Source of the DNA: Dyadobacter sp. LHD-138
Lineage (GTDB): Bacteria > Bacteroidota > Bacteroidia > Cytophagales > Spirosomataceae
Length of the DNA: 40,475 bases
Direction of reading: 5' to 3'
Assembly: GCF_030929615.1 (NCBI RefSeq)
Contig: NZ_JAVFVU010000052.1
Coordinates: forward strand, 1-40,475
Every line of letters starts with the position of its first letter. The first letter of the stretch is position 1. This document shows, piece by piece, positions 25,991-33,879 of this stretch. Under the pieces are notes generated by a model. It was given only the letters and a program-made list of their open reading frames with translations. It searched no databases and had not been told where the DNA came from. A program made the translations under genes and the position numbers.

Positions 25991-28900
25991 ATGAATCGTC
26001 GTAAAAGCGTTTTGATATGCCTGATTTTTACCCTTGTCTCTGTTTTAAAAATATACGGACAATCGTTCAAAAACTTCACTGAAATTGATAGCGAACCCAT
26101 TGGCGCAGTTTTAGGCATTACACAGGACAAGAATGGACTCATGTGGTTTGGTTCGACGGCTGGTCTGATCCGATACGACTCCCGAACGTTTAGGTGCTAC
26201 CGGAATGACAAAAAGGGAAATCCGATCCTTGCTGACATCAGAGATGTTCTTTGCGATTCAAAAGGAAACATCTGGGCAGCGACTGCATCGGGGTTAACGC
26301 ATTACGACCTTAACAACGCTAGTCTTACACATTTTGAATATGATTCCGTCCAAATTAACTCACTGTCAAACAACTATATTAACTGCGTTATTGAAGATAG
26401 TAAAAAGCAGATCTGGCTTGGGACACAACATGGGCTTACACAAATCGTCTCTGAGCATGGAAAGATCAAAATATGGCGGCATCTTCAGACTGAATTTAAA
26501 GACGGAGCTCTGAACGCAAAGTGCCTTATTGAGGGAAAGGACGGAAACCTTTGGGTTGGGACTGCCAATGGACTAATTAAATTGAAGGGAAAGGAAGGCA
26601 AGCCCGAGCTATACCGTATGCCCGCATCAAAACATGAGACACTAAAAAACGAAATCCGAGCTATTTATCAGGACGAAAAGGGTGTAATATGGCTGGGAAG
26701 TGGCGCAAGCGAACTGGTACGATTCGATCCTGTCACTGAGGAATTTAGTGTAATTAAAAACTTCAAAAGCCCATCAGGCGATTTTCCTGTTGTAACAAAA
26801 ATCATATCGGATGGTAGATCTAAGCTCTTGCTGGCAACGTCATCTGGGCTGGCACATTTCGATCCGCTAACTGGCTATACTGATTGGTATGTGAACCGAC
26901 CAGGCGATCCGTACAGCTTACCTACGAATTCGCTGTGGTCCGTGTACCGGGACAAACAGGGAGGGCTTTGGCTGGGATCATATTATGAGGGGATTAGTTA
27001 CTTTAATTTTGACGCTCCAAGAATCAAACGCTGGCCGTTTACTTCGGAAGATTCCCGGGGAAAATATTTTAGAAACGGATGGATGGGTAAAAGCAAATCG
27101 AATTTTATCTGGAGCATTTCAGATAAATTGGACAAGCTCCTTATTTTTGATACCAACGGTAAGAACCCGTCGAGTTATCCCCTCAAATTATCTACCCAAG
27201 CCGATTATTACTCCTTTTATCTGGACGAGAATAAAGTGCTTTGGGCTGGTGGCAATACTGTTTTAACCAGTTATGATGTCGCGCGTGGCGTGTATCGGGA
27301 CTATCCGTTCAATAAATCGGAACAGGAAAAACCGGTAAAAGGGAGAACATACATATTAACCGAAGATAGTTACGGGCGCTTCTGGGTTGGAGGATCTTAC
27401 GGTTTGCTTTTGTTTGACAAGCTAAAAGGTACTGTTACCAAGGATCCGACTGTCACCTATGCTGCGACAATCTATGAAGATTCTCAACATAACATTTGGA
27501 TAGGCGGCCATAAAGGTCTTTACCGGATAAAATCTGGTTCGCACAGTTCCCATGCACCGTTGGTAGAGAAAGTTCAATCCCAGTCCGATCTGCTCATGGC
27601 CTGGCGTATCCATGAAGACATGTATGGTAAAATTTGGGCCGCTTGTCACACGCGTCTTTTATTTTATAATCCTAAAACCAATCAATTTGAGCTCAATACC
27701 GATGTTCCTCAGGAGGCTGTGCTGGATATCGTTCCAGATACTAAAGGCTATCTGTGGATCAATGCTTCGTCTAAGCTCTATCGATATCATCCTAAAAACA
27801 GAACACTTCAATCTTATGGCTACCAGGACGGATTGCCGGCAAAAGGAACATTGAGGCAAGGTGCAGGCATGATCGATAAAAACGGCAGCCTCTATTTCGT
27901 CTCAGATGAGGGTATGTTTACATTTGATCCCACAGCCATTTCAGTTGGAAATCATGCATCTCCTATTGTTTTGAGTGCTATGAAGCTGTATAATAAAGAG
28001 GTGAAGACCGGCGATAGTACCGGTATCCTTAGAGAGCCGCTTTCAAAAACAAAGGAGATTACATTCACGCATGAGCAAAGTATTTTTACGCTTGATTTCG
28101 CACTTCTGGATTATGCGCGGTCAAATCTCAACAAGTATGCCTATAAAATAGATGGCATTGACAAAGACTGGAACTATGTTCAGACGCCATCTGCCACTTA
28201 TACGAACCTACCCGCAGGAACATATATTTTTCAGGCAAAAGCGGCCAATGGCGACGGCGTTTGGATGAAAAAGCATCTTAGTGTGAAAATTACCATCCTA
28301 CCTCCCTGGTGGAGAACCTGGTACGCATATTTGTTCTACATGCTCTTAACGGCTCTTGTCACCTATGGCATCACCCGGTTCTTCTGGATCCGCAGCTCGT
28401 TCAGAAGGGAAAATGCATTGAACCAGATTAAACTCGATTTTTTCACCAATGTATCCCATGAAATCAGAACACATCTCTCGCTGATCAGCGGGCCTTTAGA
28501 AAAGGCTTTTCAGCAGTCTGTGGAAGGTAAAAACAATGAAAAATTCCTGGGTTATGCGAGAAATAGTTCTGATAAACTTTTACTGCTGGTCAATGAACTG
28601 CTGGATTTTCGTAAAATTCAGAGTGGTAGCCTCCGGCTGCAAGTACGGAAACATGATGTAGTAAAGATTGTCAAAACGGTGATCGCTGCATTTGAGCATT
28701 CAGCAAACGAGAAGGATATTGAGACAACCTTCGTTAGCCCGGAAACGCCGGTCATGCTGTGGTTCGATATCGCCCAGATGCAGAAGGTATTTTATAATCT
28801 GCTGAGCAATGCTTACAAGTTCACACCCGAGGGCGGCAAGGTCGTAGTATCTGTTACCGAGATTTCGAATGAAGTGATCATTTCTGTGGCAGATAATGGT

Positions 28901-29980
28901 AAAGGCATTTCCCATGAACATTTGCAAAAACTGTTTACTTACTACTACCAGGCGGATTCTGAAAAGCCCGGTTATGGAATCGGGCTGGCGTTGTCCAACA
29001 GCATCGTGAAAGAGCACCATGGCCACCTCACCACCGAGAGCCATCTTGCCAAGGATTCTTCATCAGGCGGAACCAAACTTACCATCCGAATGCCGCGTAA
29101 AAACGGACACTTTTCTGCGGATCAGATTGCTTCGAAAAACGGTGGTTATTTTGATAAAATGCTGGCGGAGACAATGATGATGCCTGATGCTAACAGTGTT
29201 CCGCATACGAAACAAACTAACACCATCCTGATCATTGAAGACAATGACCAGCTGCGTGTATTTCTCAGGGAGCTCTTTGAGGGAGAATTTAAAACGTTGG
29301 AAGCCGAAAACGGCCTTCGGGGACTCGCATTGGCCGATGAACATATTCCGGACATCATCCTTTCCGACGTTATGATGCCAGAGATGAATGGGTTAGAAGT
29401 GTGTAACCGGCTGAAAAGCAACGTCACAACCGCGCACATACCAATTGTTCTGCTAACAGCCAGAACTCAAAACGAGCAAATCATAGAAGGCCTTTCATCC
29501 GGAGCAGATGACTATTTGATCAAGCCATTCGATCCACGGATTCTCGAACTCAAGATCAATAACCTGATCCGCGTAAGAGACGAGATGAGGACGCGGTACC
29601 GCCAATCCGTATTCGCAGAAGAAGGTTCTGAAAACAGTATCGCACAGGATTTTAACGAAGAATTTATTGCCAAACTCAGAGCAATAGTTATAGAAAACAT
29701 ATCAGATTCCGGCTTTGGCGTGAACGAACTTGCCTTTCAGATTGGCATGAGTGTGTCTGTATTGTACCGGAAAATGCGGTCACTTACAGGTATGACGGTC
29801 AACGAATTTGTCAAAACCATTCGCCTGACTGAAGCCAAAAAGCTGCTAGAAGCGGGGATATACCAAGTCAGTGAAGTGGCTACCATCATCGGGTTCGAAG
29901 ACAGCAAGTATTTTAGTAAAGAGTTTAGAAAGGTATTTGGTAAAACTCCCATCGAGATCAGAAGACAAGTAACGCAGTAA
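25991..29980 (+). CDS. Hybrid two-component system regulator HTCS2
   Basis: The start at 25991 gives 1329 residues beginning with a clean signal peptide (MNRRKSVLICLIFTLVSVLK). The in-frame ATG at 25937 would add 18 residues in front of it and is less likely. The layout matches HTCS1: Reg_prop blades (LMWFGSTAGLIRYDSRTF, NIWAATASGLTHYD, GGLWLGSYYEGISYF), a Y_Y_Y domain, a membrane helix after WWRTWYAYLFYML, a kinase with His823, a HATPase, a receiver with Asp1126 and a C-terminal AraC HTH ending FRKVFGKTPIEIRR. The H-box again reads HEIRTHL. The sensor is only moderately like that of HTCS1, so a different ligand is likely. It is divergent from the giant T9SS gene, and no SusCD genes are near. 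Confidence 0.95.
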   Translation: MNRRKSVLICLIFTLVSVLKIYGQSFKNFTEIDSEPIGAVLGITQDKNGLMWFGSTAGLIRYDSRTFRCYRNDKKGNPILADIRDVLCDSKGNIWAATASGLTHYDLNNASLTHFEYDSVQINSLSNNYINCVIEDSKKQIWLGTQHGLTQIVSEHGKIKIWRHLQTEFKDGALNAKCLIEGKDGNLWVGTANGLIKLKGKEGKPELYRMPASKHETLKNEIRAIYQDEKGVIWLGSGASELVRFDPVTEEFSVIKNFKSPSGDFPVVTKIISDGRSKLLLATSSGLAHFDPLTGYTDWYVNRPGDPYSLPTNSLWSVYRDKQGGLWLGSYYEGISYFNFDAPRIKRWPFTSEDSRGKYFRNGWMGKSKSNFIWSISDKLDKLLIFDTNGKNPSSYPLKLSTQADYYSFYLDENKVLWAGGNTVLTSYDVARGVYRDYPFNKSEQEKPVKGRTYILTEDSYGRFWVGGSYGLLLFDKLKGTVTKDPTVTYAATIYEDSQHNIWIGGHKGLYRIKSGSHSSHAPLVEKVQSQSDLLMAWRIHEDMYGKIWAACHTRLLFYNPKTNQFELNTDVPQEAVLDIVPDTKGYLWINASSKLYRYHPKNRTLQSYGYQDGLPAKGTLRQGAGMIDKNGSLYFVSDEGMFTFDPTAISVGNHASPIVLSAMKLYNKEVKTGDSTGILREPLSKTKEITFTHEQSIFTLDFALLDYARSNLNKYAYKIDGIDKDWNYVQTPSATYTNLPAGTYIFQAKAANGDGVWMKKHLSVKITILPPWWRTWYAYLFYMLLTALVTYGITRFFWIRSSFRRENALNQIKLDFFTNVSHEIRTHLSLISGPLEKAFQQSVEGKNNEKFLGYARNSSDKLLLLVNELLDFRKIQSGSLRLQVRKHDVVKIVKTVIAAFEHSANEKDIETTFVSPETPVMLWFDIAQMQKVFYNLLSNAYKFTPEGGKVVVSVTEISNEVIISVADNGKGISHEHLQKLFTYYYQADSEKPGYGIGLALSNSIVKEHHGHLTTESHLAKDSSSGGTKLTIRMPRKNGHFSADQIASKNGGYFDKMLAETMMMPDANSVPHTKQTNTILIIEDNDQLRVFLRELFEGEFKTLEAENGLRGLALADEHIPDIILSDVMMPEMNGLEVCNRLKSNVTTAHIPIVLLTARTQNEQIIEGLSSGADDYLIKPFDPRILELKINNLIRVRDEMRTRYRQSVFAEEGSENSIAQDFNEEFIAKLRAIVIENISDSGFGVNELAFQIGMSVSVLYRKMRSLTGMTVNEFVKTIRLTEAKKLLEAGIYQVSEVATIIGFEDSKYFSKEFRKVFGKTPIEIRRQVTQ
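28400..29560. repeat. Kinase-receiver segment duplicated from or to HTCS1
   Basis: This is the partner of 780-1939, in opposite orientation. The boundary lies at the RRENALNQIK codons, just after the membrane helix: membrane-proximal sequence before it is only moderately alike, sequence after it is nearly identical at the DNA level for several hundred bases. Confidence 0.85.
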
Positions 29981-30271
29981 TAGCACTGAGCAGCAACAAC
30001 GATGGCCTTTGCGACTTACAACGTATTGGACTTTTAACCAGTAGTTGAAACTAAGTGGACTAAAATCCGCGGATAGAAGCTGAACCCAAAAAGAATGTTC
30101 ACTGGCCACTTCTATTGGTGCTTTTGTATCACGTCTGGAATCACCCAAAAGAAGGGCCAAGTATAACGTAAATCACCTAAATACATGGGCAAAAGTTTTT
30201 AACTGTTCACCAAAAGATTTCTTACCGGAAACACCACTTTAAAATAAAAAATCTGGGATGGTAAATTTTCA

Positions 30272-30706
30272 TCATTTTCGATATTGAAAGTTTAAAATAG
30301 TTTTTTTATCAAAATTGCTTCCTGACAGAATGTATGAGCTGCTTTCCAAAACGTAATTCCCGTTTATTTCAAAGTACGGTATATAATTTCCCTCATCTAT
30401 ACTCACTTTGGAAGTGCTTTCTGACTGAACAATTACGTAATCTGTTCCTTTCGGCAATATTTGTGATAAGGTATAATTGCCTTGCTGATCTGTATCTGAA
30501 AACACACTGAATTTTTCAAATCCGGAAAGGCCAGCTCTTTCGGCACCAATCATAATTATCCTCGCTCCTTCCAAAGGAACGTTGTTTTGGTCTACTACTC
30601 TCCCAGTAACAATTGTCGGAGTAGCGGGTAGTTTTTCTTTACAAGATGCAACCCAAAGTATTGGCGAAAATGTGCCAATGAGTTTGAGAATCTGTCGTCG
30701 TTTCAT
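30272..30706 (-). CDS. Predicted Tat-exported lipoprotein with carboxypeptidase-regulatory-like domain
   Basis: The start at 30706 gives 144 residues; an ATG five codons upstream is also possible. The N-terminus MKRRQILKLIGTF has a twin-arginine motif (RRQILK), and a lipobox VASC puts the lipidated cysteine at residue 22. The mature part opens with TIVTGRVVDQNNVPLEGARI, the pattern of a CarboxypepD_reg beta-sandwich, and contains SDTDQQGNYTLSQILPKGTD. The role is unknown. It stands alone between HTCS2 and the exchanger gene. Confidence 0.75.
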   Translation of the reverse strand: MKRRQILKLIGTFSPILWVASCKEKLPATPTIVTGRVVDQNNVPLEGARIIMIGAERAGLSGFEKFSVFSDTDQQGNYTLSQILPKGTDYVIVQSESTSKVSIDEGNYIPYFEINGNYVLESSSYILSGSNFDKKTILNFQYRK

Positions 30707-30785
30707 CGTTACAACTTTCATGTAGTCAAAAATTTCCCCATAAATATTCTATTACCATACGCCATTTAAGTAGTAAAGAAATGCC

Positions 30786-30831
30786 AAATCAAATCAATAT
30801 AACCAATCGGGTGGTCTTATTGATTTGATTT
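30786..30831 (-). terminator. Long hairpin downstream of the exchanger gene
   Basis: The arms AAATCAAATCAATA and TATTGATTTGATTT are 14 perfect pairs, and ACCA/TGGT adds four inside. It lies 82 bases after the exchanger stop codon at 30913. The T-run on the minus strand is broken (TTTCTTTACT), so a terminator is likely but not certain. Confidence 0.55.
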
Positions 30832-30912
30832 AGCAACAGCAGAAAATGGCGTCACGGTCATTGTTGAACGTATGCGACTAGCAGCTTAATTTTGTTGGGC
30901 TGCTTTGCCGGC

Positions 30913-31971
30913 TTATTCATAAATGAGCGTAAAGATGTATGTCATCAGGTTCACCAGCAGAACCATTCCGTACAAGCCGTTCGTTCGGCCTTTGTTTAGT
31001 GATAGCATTACCGTAAAAACCGAAAGACCCAATAGAATCATAGATTTTTTGTCAAGACCTAAAACAAGTGGTAAATCCAGTGCAGTACAAAGTATTGCCA
31101 CAGTAGGAATACTTAACCCAATGCTCGCCAGAGCCGACCCCAGGGATAAGTTAATACTGGTTTGGAATTTATTTTTTGTAGCGGCACGCACCGCTGCGAT
31201 GCCTTCCGGCAACAGGATGACCGCGGCAATGAAAACGCCAACCAATGCGTTGGGCAAACCGGCAGCAGCGACACCGCTTTCAATAACCGGCGAAAGTGAT
31301 TTTGCCAGTAAAATAACCACCCCTAAACACACGAGCAAAAGCAACAAGCTAACCAAGGATTCTTTTCGGCTTATAATTGTCGTATGCTCCGATTCTTCTG
31401 TCAAAAAATATTCGCGGTGACGAATGGTTTGGGTAAACAGAAATGATCCATAGATAAGTACGCAGGCTATTGTTACCATAATTAGTTGCGGCTTACTGTA
31501 ATGTGGCCCTGCAACGCTGGTTGTAAAATTGGGCAACACAAGCGTGAGCACCAGGATAGAAACAAGTGCAACCAGGGCTATGGTCACCGATTTTGTTTGA
31601 AACGTTTGCTCTTTATGTTTTAAAGCGCCTATCAACATGCTGATGCCCAAAATGCCGTTTAAGATCAACATCACAGCAGAGAATAAAGTATTCTTAGCAT
31701 AACTTTCCGATCCTTTGCCTCCTGCCAGCATCAGCGACACAATGATGGATGCCTCTAACAATGTAACTGCTATTGCCAGAATGATCGTGCCGTACGGTTC
31801 GCCAACTCGATGGGCTACTACTTCTGCATGATGCACCGCTGCCATGACACTCCCGACCAAAAAGGCTCCGGCTATTAGATTGACAGTCAGATCTGTACCG
31901 ATGGGGATAAAGAAATAAAGAGTCCAGGCAAGCACTGGTGCTAAATACGTCCAGTTAAAAATCTTTTTCAC
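30913..31971 (-). CDS. ChaA-like calcium/cation:proton antiporter
   Basis: This 352-residue membrane protein has about eleven hydrophobic helices. The first conserved block is AAVHHAEVVAHRVGEPYGT, followed by ILAIAVTLLEASIIVSLML, and the second is AVILLPEGIAAVRAATKN, followed by SLGSALASIGLSIPTVAIL. These are the two alpha-repeats of the CaCA superfamily, with the acidic Glu in each repeat, and match E. coli ChaA-type exchangers. It should export calcium, sodium or potassium against protons at the inner membrane. The frame begins with GTG at 31971 (GTGAAAAAGATT). It stands alone, with a hairpin downstream. Confidence 0.88.
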   Translation of the reverse strand: MKKIFNWTYLAPVLAWTLYFFIPIGTDLTVNLIAGAFLVGSVMAAVHHAEVVAHRVGEPYGTIILAIAVTLLEASIIVSLMLAGGKGSESYAKNTLFSAVMLILNGILGISMLIGALKHKEQTFQTKSVTIALVALVSILVLTLVLPNFTTSVAGPHYSKPQLIMVTIACVLIYGSFLFTQTIRHREYFLTEESEHTTIISRKESLVSLLLLLVCLGVVILLAKSLSPVIESGVAAAGLPNALVGVFIAAVILLPEGIAAVRAATKNKFQTSINLSLGSALASIGLSIPTVAILCTALDLPLVLGLDKKSMILLGLSVFTVMLSLNKGRTNGLYGMVLLVNLMTYIFTLIYE

Positions 31972-32046
31972 GCGTTATACATTCAAATGGTTGAGACGGG
32001 GTTTAATTCAGTTATGCACATCCTTTCCCGAAAAAAATAATTTTGT

Positions 32047-32291
32047 TTAAGATATTAAACTTTCCGCAAAGGGCTCGTACAATTCATCAATTTCCTTATT
32101 GCCAATCCGCAATGTTTTAGGGTTTTAAGCAAAGTAATGCAATGAAATTCCCCATTCAGATTGGCATCATTCATAACAGCCGGATCGTTTGGGATATATT
32201 TTAAACTAAGCCAGGTGCGCCTTAACGATGTTTTGTGAGATGGACAAATAAGCCTTGCGGGTATATCTTCTGATAGGTTTACTTTATAATA
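32047..32291 (-). pseudogene. Decayed gene fragment of unknown family
   Basis: One minus-strand frame is open from about 32291 without a start codon and reads LSEDIPARLICPSHKTSLRR, TWLSLKYIPNDPAVM and NDANLNGEFHCITLLKTLK. Near 32115 the protein-like reading jumps to another frame, LRIGNKEIDELYEPFAESL, which ends at TAA 32047-32049. Together they look like the C-terminal 90 residues of one protein broken by a frameshift. I do not recognise the family. Confidence 0.45.
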
Positions 32292-32311
32292 CTATCAAAC
32301 ATGCCAACAGA

Positions 32312-32821
32312 ATGACTGCAAAGGAGAAACAGACACAATTTATTAAGAATTATTTGAAGCCGACTTTGAAAAAATCCGGATATATGACAAGCGGACAAAC
32401 TTGGTGGAAGGACAAAGGTGACTTTTTCAATGTGATTAATCTTCAAAATTTCTCTTGGAACTCCAAGGACAGTGTCGATTTTATATTTAATATAGGTATT
32501 GCATTAAAAGCTACCGTTAAAGATGAGCAAAAGAAAAAGGCGACACATTATGATTTAACAACTAATGTCAGTCACACAGCTTTTATCCCAGATTGGGAAA
32601 ATAGAAATTTGGATAATAATAATAACTGTTATTCCATAACTGAGATAACGGATTTGACCAATTTTATTTTATCAATGCAGTATGATTTTGAAAAGCATAT
32701 CCTGCCAGGACTTGAAGAACCGCAAAATTTAAACGACTTGATAAAATTTTATGAACAATTCCCTTTGCATGGAGACAGATTAAAAAGAGCAATAACAAAA
32801 AACAAACTTCTACAAATCTGA
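32312..32821 (+). CDS. DUF4304 domain-containing protein
   Basis: The ATG at 32312 gives 169 residues; an upstream TTG is rejected. The sequence has the DUF4304 pattern: an N-terminal helix ending YLKPTLKKSGY, then TWWKDKGDFFNVINLQNFSW, then a strand DFIFNIGIALKA. The function of this family is unknown; members are small cytoplasmic proteins often found alone. The gene is richer in A and T than its neighbours, which hints at transfer. Confidence in the family name is moderate. Confidence 0.7.
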   Translation: MTAKEKQTQFIKNYLKPTLKKSGYMTSGQTWWKDKGDFFNVINLQNFSWNSKDSVDFIFNIGIALKATVKDEQKKKATHYDLTTNVSHTAFIPDWENRNLDNNNNCYSITEITDLTNFILSMQYDFEKHILPGLEEPQNLNDLIKFYEQFPLHGDRLKRAITKNKLLQI

Positions 32822-32974
32822 CTTTTAGACAGAGTTCATTTTACAGTCTCGCAACTGCACCAGATGAAGTTATCTGGTTGGCCACTCCCCTTTATTGCAT
32901 CTTCCGGAGTGAAACTAGGCTTATTTCCTTTAAATTTAATGTAGTTTTAATTGATCTCACTAAACATACTATCT

Positions 32975-33493
32975 ATGAAAAAATATATCCTTACATCTTT
33001 CTTTTGTATTCTCATTTTTCCCCAAAGTAGCTCTGCCCAGGAAACCAAATGGTATAATCTTCCTACTGCTCTGAAAACGCAGATGATCGGTGTAGGACCA
33101 ACATTTTTCGGGGTAAACCTAAAAGGGGGGATTTTCCTTAAAAAACATTTTCTGTTGGGTGCATCAATGGAAGCACATGAGTTGTTTTCTTCAAGAAAAG
33201 AGGCCGGGGTTTTCCTGAGAAAATATGTAAACAGCAATAGACTCTCTTTTTTTATACAAGCAGGGGCTTCTTACGGATCTTTTCAGGCGTGGGATCTAGA
33301 TATGGATAACGAAACACCTGGCACGCCACCTTTATATTATCGCCCGAAAATGAACGGCGTAGCCGGAGCCGAAATTAGAATAACGCCGCTGATAAGTATT
33401 GAAGGGGAAGTGGGGATAGGCCGGATTATGAATACTGACTGGTGGGCTCCTAGCATTCGGAGTTCGATAAATTTCCGTTTTCACAAAAAATAA
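32975..33493 (+). CDS. Small exported protein, probable beta-barrel
   Basis: The ATG at 32975 gives 172 residues with a signal peptide (MKKYILTSFFCILIFPQSSSAQ). The mature part alternates aromatic and small residues (VGPTFFGVNLKGGIFLKKHF, FFIQAGASYGSFQAW) and ends SIRSSINFRFHKK, consistent with a small outer-membrane barrel. No family is recognised. It stands alone. Confidence 0.7.
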   Translation: MKKYILTSFFCILIFPQSSSAQETKWYNLPTALKTQMIGVGPTFFGVNLKGGIFLKKHFLLGASMEAHELFSSRKEAGVFLRKYVNSNRLSFFIQAGASYGSFQAWDLDMDNETPGTPPLYYRPKMNGVAGAEIRITPLISIEGEVGIGRIMNTDWWAPSIRSSINFRFHKK

Positions 33494-33879
33494 GAAGGAC
33501 AAATTATGGGGTTAAGTTAAAAGATTGTACTCTGGATAAAAAGAATCTCATGTAACCCTATCTCCGGGATTTGAATCAGATTGGGGAGCTCGGAAGGAAT
33601 TCTGGCGGATGTACAGATCAAAGCAATTCCATATTTTTAATGCATTGCCAGACGAATGGTATACCGAGGGTGGGTCCCGCACGGAGCTGGCAACTAAATA
33701 TCCTTCTGGTGAATTTCTGGCGCCATTAACTTCTGCCTATTATTATGTAACCCAGGTAATTTTGTTTCCAGCCAGGCTCACAGCCAATGGATTGTACAAG
33801 CAAACACGGTGTGAAAGTTACAATGACCTACCATAAGGCGCGAGGACGAGAAATTTTTACAGGGACTTTAGAGATCGCA
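33494..33879. other. Short region with one doubtful open frame
   Basis: The only frame of note is 33609-33836 on the plus strand: ATG start, 75 residues, GGAAGGAA about ten bases upstream. It reads MYRSKQFHIFNALPDEWYTE and later APLTSAYYYVTQ, and resembles no family I know. It ends close to, and converges with, dnaE2. It may be a remnant or chance. Confidence 0.4.
33609..33836 (+). CDS. Hypothetical small protein, doubtful
   Basis: The frame encodes 75 residues with an ATG start and a weak purine-rich site upstream. There is no signal peptide or membrane segment. Composition is ordinary and no motif was recognised. It is listed because it fills an otherwise empty gap, with low confidence. 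Confidence 0.25.
   Translation: MYRSKQFHIFNALPDEWYTEGGSRTELATKYPSGEFLAPLTSAYYYVTQVILFPARLTANGLYKQTRCESYNDLP

Noticed and set aside
32312..32821. DUF4304 gene considered as part of a defence system.
   Set aside because: No nuclease, cyclase, toxin or other defence partner is adjacent; the neighbours are an exchanger and a small exported protein.
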